NCBI GenBank assembly: GCA_021732995.1
Contig: JAKFWA010000135.1
Location: 1-64,000, forward strand
Length of the DNA stretch: 64,000 nt
Reading direction: 5' to 3'
Origin: Planctomycetaceae bacterium
GTDB taxonomy: Bacteria; Planctomycetota; Planctomycetia; Planctomycetales; Planctomycetaceae
Every line of letters begins with the position of its first letter. Positions within the stretch are counted from its first letter, which is position 1. Positions 52,608-62,400 of the stretch are shown here, piece after piece. A program made the translations under genes and the position numbers. Under the pieces are notes generated by a model, which saw only the letters and a list, made by a program, of their open reading frames with translations, was not told where the DNA came from and did not search any database.

Positions 52608-52964
52608 CTATGTGTAGCCCCAGTCATTCTCACGGGCCAGTTTGAGGATCAACTCGCGGATCTGCTCCTGCGTCCGCGGGCGGCCCTTCTTCACGGGCTT
52701 CTTCCTGCCCGTTTGTTGCGAGTCACGAATCCAGCGCCGCAGGGTGTCGGGATGCACAATCGTCACCAGCTCGCTCAGCGCCTTTCCCAGCTTCGCTCCG
52801 AACTTCACCAACCGGTTCTGTTCCTTCGGCGTCACCGGCACCCGCTTGGGAAGTTTGCTGCGGAGGATTTCGTTCTCGATCTTCAGGTAACGGACGTGCC
52901 GGGGCAGCTCCAACTGCGTCGCGCCGGCGATCAACAGCAGCAAACGTTGGTAGAGGTTCTTCAT
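52608..52964 (-). pseudogene. Integrase-core transposase N-terminal fragment, copy 2
   Basis: This is the same N-terminus as the transposase at 19563 (MKNLYQR..., [30 protein letters not shown]), ending after NDWGYT at a TAG created by the junction with the serine recombinase remnant. Only 118 residues remain, with the two helix-turn-helix regions and none of the catalytic core. It differs from copy 1 by a few substitutions (e.g. QTGRKKP versus QKAKKKP). Confidence 0.8.
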
Positions 52965-53310
52965 CGCGGTATAACTTGGAAGGCGTTGTCAGCACGGGAG
53001 ATGGCTTCCTTTTTGCACCCCGCAATGGGCCGTGGTAAAGCCGGGTTTCGCCCCCGGCTCCGGTCTGCGGTCAAGACGCCCCGGTCATGCAGATCGTATC
53101 GGGCTGGCACGCGGTGCCCGAACGGATGACGCGCTCTCTTTGCCGCGTTGCGCTCTCGTTGAAGGCGGGCGGACCAGCCTCAATCTTTCCGTAGAGCGTT
53201 GAATCGCGCTTCCCCCCGAATCAAACGGAAATCGCCAAGTCGCTGCGCTTCAACAACTTTTGGCGGCGGCAAAACAGAGAATGGTTCGGAAAAGGGTTTT
53301 GCACGGGGAG
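52612..53310 (-). mobile_element. IS fragment, copy 2 of a 699-bp direct repeat
   Basis: The region from GTGTAGCCCC to CACGGGGAG aligns without gaps to 19211-19909 in the same orientation. The left limit is the fusion with the serine recombinase remnant. The right limit coincides with the right limit of copy 1, supporting a true IS end at this side. Confidence 0.75.
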
Positions 53311-53362
53311 CACGAAGCATTGACTGTGATCAGAAGGCTAAGACGGGCAGTCGTACTGCCGT

Positions 53363-53396
53363 AGGTTGGATGAAGCTCGAAGGCTTCATCCAACCT
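53363..53396 (-). terminator. Perfect 14-bp hairpin after the third giant gene
   Basis: AGGTTGGATGAAGC (53363-53376) is exactly complementary to 53383-53396 around a 6-base loop. It lies 30 bases past the stop codon of the minus-strand giant gene. No T-tract follows on the minus strand, so it may be a transcript-stabilising hairpin or a dispersed REP-like element rather than a classical intrinsic terminator. Confidence 0.45.
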
Positions 53397-53426
53397 GTCA
53401 GCTCGATTGCTCTCACGGGACTTGGG

Positions 53427-56400
53427 TTAGAGGGCGTCGATCCACGCGGGGAGTTGCGCGAAGAGGTCGGCGATGAGTTGGTCTCCGGCGTCGGTGGTGC
53501 GGGTGTCAGCGGGGTCAGTGTCGAACAGGTCATTACCGGCTTGGCCGTTCAATGTGTCGCGGCCGTTGGCTGAGGAGGCTCGGTTGCCGCCGATCAGCAC
53601 ATCGGCAAATGGGCTGCCGTTGAGTACGTCGTTGCCGCCACCACCCAGAAGGGTGACCGGCACGGATGAGAGGCGGGCATCGAGCGCGTTGTTGCCGACT
53701 CCACCGATCAACACGATTCCTTCGATGGCGTTGACGGAATCTACCAACGCGGACCCGCCAACCGTGACTTGCAGTTTGCTGACAATAAAGTCGGTGTTAC
53801 CGGTCTCATACAAGATGTCGGTGCCGAGTCCACCATCAATGGTATCAACATTATTTCCACCCAGAATGACATCGTTACCGGCGCCGCCCTGCAGCAGGTC
53901 GCGGCCATTCGAGCCCAAGAGGGTATCATTACCATCGCCACCCAGCAGTTGGACGGGAACACTGGACCGGCGAGCGTCGAAGAGGTTGTTGCCAATTCCG
54001 CCGCGTAGTGTGATCGCGGAGACATTCTGAATCACATCGCTGTTGCCGAGGACGTCCGATGTGAATTGCGTGCCGACGATCACTACATTGCCGTCCGCAG
54101 TTTCGACGACGCGATTGGCACCAGCTCCGCCGTCAATTTGATCGGAGCCGGCGCCGCCTCCGAGACTATCGTCACCGGCTTCACCCAGCACGGTATCATC
54201 GCCGCTTTGGCCATTCAGGCTGTCATTGCCGTCGCCGCCACGAATCGAGTCCGCTCCATCACCGGAGGAGATTGTGTCGGAGCCGCCACGACCGTCGATG
54301 ACATCCGCGCCGGAAGTGGTTGTGATCAGATCCTGACCGTTCGATCCGATGATCGTGTCGTCGCCGCCACCACCTTGAATGGTCGCAACGCCGGAACCAG
54401 TAAAGCCACTCAGGTCGATGCGGTTGCCACCCACACCACCGGCGATCGAAACCGTTTCGATACTGGTGAATAGGTCGGTGGCAATGACGACATCGCCGAC
54501 AAGTTCTTTCATCCCCGCATTATCGACGAGGAAGTCAGTGGTATTTTTGCGACGTGCAGTGTCAGTGCCGCCAGCTCCAATGAGCGTGTCGTTGCTCGAT
54601 CCGCCGTCGAGGTAATCATCACCAATCCCACCGAACAGCACGTCTTGGCCACCGAGCCCGTACAGTGTGTCGTTTCCCGCCCCACCGTTGATAACGTCGT
54701 TCGCCGATGAGCCCGTGAGCGTGTCGGCTCCCAGACCACCATTCATCGAAACACTGAACGTGGCAGCCGACGCGTCGATGCTGTTGGCCGAGTTGCCGCC
54801 GTTGAGTAATGCTGATTCCAGAGCACTCAGGAAATCGTTGCCCACACCGGTGAGGGACGAGTTCGTCAACACGAAGTTGACGTCGGCCGCTTCCACGAGC
54901 AGATCCACACCCGCACCGCCGATGATGGTGTCATTACCATCGTTGCCCGTGAGCGAGTCTTTGCCGCTGTTGCCGAGCACCATGTCGTTGCCGGCGCCGC
55001 CAACCAGCGAATCATTGCCGGCTTGGCCGTCGAGGTAGTCGTTGCCGAGGCCGCCTTGCACGACGTCATCGCCGTCGCCGGAGATGATCGAATCATTACC
55101 GCCGCGACCATCGATCACGTCGATACCCGAGCCGGTCGTGATACTGTCCACACCTTCGGAACCGAGCACGGTATCATTCCCGCCACCACCCTCGATCACC
55201 GCCCGGCTAGTATTATTGAACGCCGAGAGATCGAACCGATTATTCCCGAGACCACCGATCAGCGTGACCGTTTCGATACCGACCAGCGAATCGAACGAGA
55301 TCACTGCCGTGGCGATGATTTCTCGCAGCTCGTTACTGGTAACTTCGAAATTGAGGTTATTCTTGCGGCGAGCGCGATCGACACCGGCACCGCCGTTGAG
55401 CGTGTCGTTGCTCGCACCGCCGTCCAATGTGTCATCGCCGTCACCGCCATCCAGCGAGTCACGACCACCCGCACCGTAAAGCAGGTCGTTGCCGGAGCCG
55501 CCATTCACGGTGTCGTTGGCCGACGAGCCGGTCAGGACGTCGTTGCCATCGCCGCCGTTGAGTACCACCGAGAAGCTGGCACCCGACGCGTCAAAGATAT
55601 TGGCACCGGTACCGCCAGTGAGCTCGGCAAACTCAAGGCCGCTCAGTACGTCCGCTCCCAGACCTGCCAGCGACGAATTTGTCAGCACGAAGTTGACGTC
55701 GCCGGACTCGATCAGCCGATCATTGCCCGTGCCGCCGGTGATGGTGTCGTTACCCAGACCCGCCGTCAGCGTGTCGTTGCCGACGCCACCATCCAGCAAT
55801 TCGTTGAGTGAACTGCCCAGTAGTACGTCGTTGCCAACATCACCGTGGACCTCGATGGTCTTCGTGAAGGCCGCGCCCGATTCCGTCTTCATCACGGTGA
55901 TGGAGTCATTCGCAAAGCCGGCATTGACGATGACCTTCGAACCGCTGATGGCCGAGAAGGGCACTTCCACGGTCGTATTATTGACGCGAGTCGCACCTGG
56001 TACGTTGATCGCGATCGTGTGCGTGGTTTCCGTAATCACCAGCACTTGTCGAGACAGATCGGCGTCCACGGTGAGTGTATCGGCCAGCCCTTGGTCGGTC
56101 GTATCACTGATGACCAGGTTGCCACCCACAAGCATCACATTGATACCCGCGACAGTAATCTCAATATCCTGCGTGACCGATCCGCCCGCGCCGTCGCTGG
56201 CCATAATGGTCAGGTGAAAGACGTTGTCCGCCCCAATATCTGTCGGCGAATTGAAATTCGGAGCCGTCAAGAAGCTGAGCTTGCCATCGCTGGTGATTGT
56301 GAAACGTGCTTGATCCGCGTCAGTGCCCACGATGGAGAACGTCACGTTCTCGTTCAAATCCGCATCGGCCGCCGTGACCGTGAAGACGCTACTGATCTTC

Positions 56401-59400
56401 TCATCAACGATGAGACGTTTTTCCGACGTGATCATGGGCGTGTTGTCATTCACGGCGGTAACACTGACCGCCACGTTCTGCGTCCGCGTATTGCCGAGCT
56501 TATCGGTGGCCGTAATCACGAGGTCATAGACATTGTTGGCTCCGGCATCCGTGGCCGCTTCGAAGTCCGACGCCGCCTTAAACGTCAGCTCGTTCTTGTC
56601 GTTGAGACTGAATTTGCCCGCGTCCGCGCCACCAGTGATCTCGAAGGTTACTGGACCATTCGCATCCGTAGCCGCGAGCGTGACAACAGCAGTCGAGTTC
56701 TCCGCCGTGGACGGACTGTCCGATGACGTGAACACCGGCCCGCTGCGATCCGACTGAATCGATGCACTGGCTGACTTGTCGTTCTCGTTATTGGCGACGT
56801 CTTGAACTGCGTTGGCCGCGACACTCACCGTCACTGTGCCGTCCGCCGTCGGCGTCACTGCGAGCGTGAAGGTGCTCCCATCCACCGCCGTGAGTTTGCC
56901 CACGGTGCCGTTCGTCACCGAGATATCCGAGGCATCAAATCCGGTGACGGACTCGTTGAAGGTCACCGTGAAGAGAACGATGTTCGCGTTGGTAGGATCG
57001 CTGTCGGCTGGGGTGATGGAAACAACAAACGGTTTGGTCTTGTCGATGGTGTAGCTCTCGCCATCTGTGAAGTTGGCAACGGACGTGTTGAGCAGCCCGT
57101 CCTTCGCGCCGCCACTCGCAGTGGCGTTGAAGTCGATGGAAAGCGAACCATCGCCCGTGCCGGTGCTAACCGTCACCGTGTAGGTATTGCCGCTACCGCT
57201 GACGCTCGTCACCGACGCCCCGGTCAAGCCGATTTGATCCACGAAGAAATCATTCTTATCGACGTTGGTGACCGCTTCACTGAAGGTCACAGTGAAATTA
57301 ACACTGCTGGCATTCGTCGGATCTGAACTCGAACGAACAATCGAGCTGACCGTCGGCGGGCGCGTATCAACCGTAAATTTCTGTCCGGCGGTGAAGTCAT
57401 TCAACGTCAGATTATTGGCCAGGTCGAATACCCCGCCCGAGGCATTCGCGTCGAAGTCAATTGAGAGAGTTCCGTCGCCAATGCCCGTCACGACGGTGAC
57501 ACTGTAGGTGTCGCCGCTGCCTGAGACTCCGGTGATCGACGCATTCGGCAGTCCGACTTGATCAAGCACAAAATCGTCAGCATCCACGCTGGTCACTGCT
57601 TCGCTGAACGTCACTGTGAAGGTGATGCTGGTGGCATTGGTCGGATCGGTGCTGCCTATCGATCGAGAAATCGAATTGACGGTGGGCGGAGTATCATCGA
57701 CGAAGATGACCACATCGTTGTGATCCGTGCCGCCGACATAGGTGATCGTGGCATTCACCCCGCTCCCCAGGAAGTTGATGATCGGCGCCCCTTCGGGGAG
57801 TCCCGCAAACGTGCCGTCGATCGCGTCTGTGCCATCGTTATTGATGATGACAAACGTGTTGCCATCGAGTGATTCAAAGTCGTTGAACCGGATCAGATTC
57901 AGCGTCACGTTCGAGCCGATCGTCACCTTGCCCGTGACATTCAACTGGTCATAGTTGTCGCTGTTGTTGCCGGCTGTCGTGCCGCCGATTTCCACTTCAA
58001 ACGTCGAGCCATCCTCAAAGATGAAGGGGCCAGTGACGTTCAGGATTCCTGGTGAATGGCCAGGGGCGACCACGCCTCCGTTTTCCACATGAACCGGCGC
58101 GACGATCGTCCCCGTACCGTTCAGAACTCCTCCGTCGTAGATGAAGACGGTGTGAGCATTCAACGTGTTGTCGAAGCCCAGTTGCCCGAACAATTCAACG
58201 TCTCCATTTCCGGTGACCGTGCCGGTGATCTTGCTATCGGTGTCGGTAGTGTCCAGCGTGAGCGTGCCGTTGCCAATCGCAATGGTGCCGCTGATCTTCA
58301 GCGTGCCGCCTGCACGCAGAGCTTGATTGTGCGAGATGCCCCGAGCACTCAAGAAGATTCGACCATCGATCGCGCTCAGGTTGCCCGAAATGTCCAAGTC
58401 CGTGCCGGTTACGATGGAGATAAAGTTGCCCGGACCGCTGACGGTGATGTTCGTCGGCAGATCCAGAATTGATCCGCCGGTGTGCAGCAGCAAGCCGTTG
58501 CTTGGAGTGACCGTGACGCCCGTCTCAAGGGTGATGTTGCCCAGCGCCGTCAATGAGATGGTCTTCGGATTACCGCCGGTCGTCGTCTTGAAGCTGGTTG
58601 GAACGGTCAGCGTGCCGGTCGAGAAACGCCCAGACGCATCGAAAAAGCCCATCGCTTGCGCGGTGATGTGTTGAGCCTTCCAGGTTCCCGTGACCAAATC
58701 TTCGCCGGAGATGACTGTGATCGAACTGTCAGTCCCCGCGAGGCTTAGCGTTGAAGTCCGAACTTGACCTTGAGCAATGAACGTTACCGAGTTGCTGATA
58801 GTGCCGATTGTGGCTTGATCGAGCGTGATGGACGCTCCAGCCGCGCGGCCGCCGTTGATGTCCTGGGCGGTCACCGGAACCAGTCGTGCGATGATCGCCG
58901 GGTCCGTCACCGGAATCAGCAACGGCTCGAAGTCGGAAACCGTGGTCGGATCGATAAGCGTTGTCTGGTCGGCGGCATACAGAATTCCCACCGTCGGATC
59001 GGCCGTCGTTGAGTACAGTGTTACGAGCTTCGCGACGTCATAACCTAGTAGGATATCAAACTCGATAGTGATCGCTGAGAACGGGTAGTAGCCCGTGACT
59101 GGATCGGTTTGCCGATTGAACTCGTAGCCGTTGGCACCGGCAAACCGCAGGTAACGCTGATCGTCGGTGGGATCGCGGAACAGGTCCAAGCCCGTAACAG
59201 GATCCTTAACGACGGTAGGTGCTGTCGTGGTGAAGGGCACCAAGTCCAGCTCGTCAAAGTTTGCGACCGGTTGATTCGCGGCATCGACCACGATGCTGCC
59301 AGGAGACAGTTCCGGAGTGCTGCCGTAATATGTTCCGTCGTTGATCAGCGAACGGAAGCGATACAGGCCGTCGAAGTCGCCGCCGAACACACGGTTGCCG

Positions 59401-62400
59401 CGAGCGATGATCGTCAGCGACGGCAGCGGGTTGTTGTTCTTGCCTTGAATCGTGCCGTTGAACGTCACGTCGCCGTGGTTGGAGATCAGCGTAATCCCCG
59501 TGGCCGATTCCAACAGGCCGCTCATGACCAGCGAGCTATTCGATTCAATGACAATCGCGTCGGTCGTGCTGAGGTTCAGTGTTGCGCCGTCGAGCTTCAG
59601 ACCGGTTTGCGACGAGAAGTGGACTGCATGCGGAGCGGTGAAGCCGCTAAAGATGACCAGATCGCCGGCCGATTGCAGAGTCAGATCGTGTCCCGCGACG
59701 ACCGTGTTCACCGTGCCGACCTTCTTGAGCAGTCGCATCACGCCGCCGGAAATCAGCGAGACATCGGAACTCGCGCCTGATCCGCTCACTTGTGTCACAT
59801 CCAGGTCGCCCGGCACGTTGATCAACACGGAACCGTTTGCGTTGGACACGAACAGCACATCGAGACCTGACTGCGGATTGCCAACCCCATCGACGTCGCC
59901 CAGTGTCACGTCGCCGCTCGTGGAATTCGTGATCGACGCGATCGTATTGAGCGACGTTTCAATCCCGCTGACTCCCGCGCCACTGGTGATGGTCAGCGAG
60001 TCGGCGATCAGGTCCACGTCCGCATCAGCCGGACTCGTTTCACCCACCGCACCGCCGGCGGTCAGGATCACGTCGCCGTAGCTCCGAATCGGCTGTTGCA
60101 GATTGAGCTGTCGATCCGCTTCGGCCGCTGCTTTCGTCGCTGCGTCTGCGTCACCGGCATAAATGATCGTCGTCAGCCAATCGACCAGTGACGTCCGCGC
60201 AGAGGCTTGATCCAACGACGCATACGTCGCATCGGTCAAACCCACCGCATCACCGGCTAAGAACCCAGAGGCCCGGAGCGCACCGCTCAAGTATCCCAAC
60301 CGAATCTTGCGAGCATCCGCGTCCGTGGCCGCGAAGACGCCCGCTTGCAACAGTCCGACATCGATGTTGCCGCCGGCGGAGAGCGTGATGTCGTTGTCGT
60401 CAGAGTCCGTCAGGCTGACAGCCTTAGTGACCAGCAAATCACCGGGCGTCGTCACCGTCAGGCTGCCATCGGTGACGGTCACGCTCAGGTCCAGCGGTTG
60501 CGTGCCGGTGTTCTGCACGGACACATCGCCGCTTCCATGCGTCGTGAAGACGATGCCGGTGACAGCCGTGTGCAGGACGCCGCTGGAATTCGTTGCGTCT
60601 AGCGTCAGCCGTCCGCCGGTGATGACCGTGTTCGAGGTTTGAGCGAACTGACCACTGACTTCAAACGTGATCGCACCACTGCCTGTGACTGTACCGGCCG
60701 TCGCATCTCCGTAGACCTGGACCGAGATCTCGCCGTTGGAATTGGTGAGCGGGCCAACGAACGTGACGTTGCCGACGTTGACCAGCGTGACATCGCCTGT
60801 GCCGGAGTTCTGCACGTCGTATTCGCTGACGGCGGTATTCGCCTCGATTCCGGTCTTGGCCCGTACGACCAACTGCTTGCCCGTGAGCATGCCGCCGGTT
60901 TGAGCGACGTGCCCGCCCGGTGCGTTCAGACTGATCAAGCCGGTGCTCGTCGAGCTGTTGATCGCCGAGTCGGTCAGTGTGATATCGCCGCCGGTGGCAC
61001 CGGCGGTCAGAACGATCTCGCTGCCGGTTGTGGTCAGATCAGTATTGAGGCCGCCGCTGATCGAGCCGCTGCCGTCCGTGCCAGCGCTGACTTGGATCAG
61101 ATGAATCGCGCTGACCTGTCCGTTGAGCGTGGTGTCTCCGGCCGAGCTGAGAATCACTTCGCTGACCGTCCCCATTGCGACACCGTCATCGACGGCAATT
61201 CGGCTGTCCGCGCCGAGCGTGAGGTCGCGGCCGGCGGTGATCGTGATTTGGCCGTTGCCGAGTAACTCCGCTGTTGCGGCCAGCGTCCCCGCCGGAGCCC
61301 CCTCAGGCACGATGCCATCCACGAACACATCGCGACCGGCCGTGACGCTCAGCGTTTGGTCGGTGCCGGTCGATTGCACGACACCTTGCACGCTCACATC
61401 CTGTCCGGCGGCGATGGTCACGGTGTTGAGCGCCGCCAGCGACGGTGCTCCGAAGCCACTCTGCAAAGCGCTCCCCTCTTCAAACTGCCGTTGAGTGGTC
61501 AGGACCGTTTGCGCTTCGGTGATGTTCTGAGTCTGCCACTGCGTGACCGACTTCTGCGCCACGACTTTGACCATCGATTCCGCAGTCTCAAACTTCGGCC
61601 GCAGGTCGTACACATCAACCGGCTTCGTCACTAATTGATACGAAAGCTGCAATCGCGTGTCGGCGATATTTCGATATTTGGACTGCCAAGTGAATGTCGT
61701 ATCAATCCATTGCAATATACCGCCTCCTTCGGATTCCGGTATATTGCCCGTTCTGATACTGTTAATACGAAACATGAGGTTTCGTGTGATTTGCGCGTAG
61801 CCCACTGGCGCAATGACTTGAGTTCCATTGATGGGATCAGTCTGTTGTGTGGACGGATTTGACCAGATTGGGTCTAGAAATGCCTTGTTGAACGACAGAC
61901 CATCTTGGAGCGAATAAAAGCGTAAGCCCGCACTGATGGGAAGCACCGTCCACTCTTGAACTGGGCGAAATAGGCCGTTTTGAAAATACAAAACATCCAC
62001 CTCGTTCCAATAGATCCCCGCGTCCGCTTGGAAAGTGTGTGGCTCTCCCTGCGAGACGACTCGCAAAATATCAGACTCCGCCCCGGCGGGGAGTCGGACG
62101 AACTTGTCGCGCCAGCCATCCACGGGCAAGCGGGCAATGTCGGCATGGGCATATTGTTGGATTGGGATTGGCGTGGGTGAGCCTGTGCCGCCACTGAATT
62201 CAAACGTCGTATCCACCGTCGTCGCGGTAAAGTCGTGCTCCCAAGTCGGATGCCACGGGATGTCGGTCGGGATGCCATTGATCGTGTTGTGCGTCACCAG
62301 GTTGGCAAAGCTGACGTTGTAGAGTTTGCGATAACCCAAGCGGATCAGCACGGAGTCGCGCTGATTGTCGGTCAGGGCTCCCCATTCCGTCCCGGCTGAT

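Noticed and set aside
53473-55811. Several plus-strand frames of 120-260 residues over the third giant's RTX region
   Set aside because: They translate the complement of GGxGxDxLxG coding DNA, giving Pro/Ser-rich or Val/Ala-rich low-complexity peptides.
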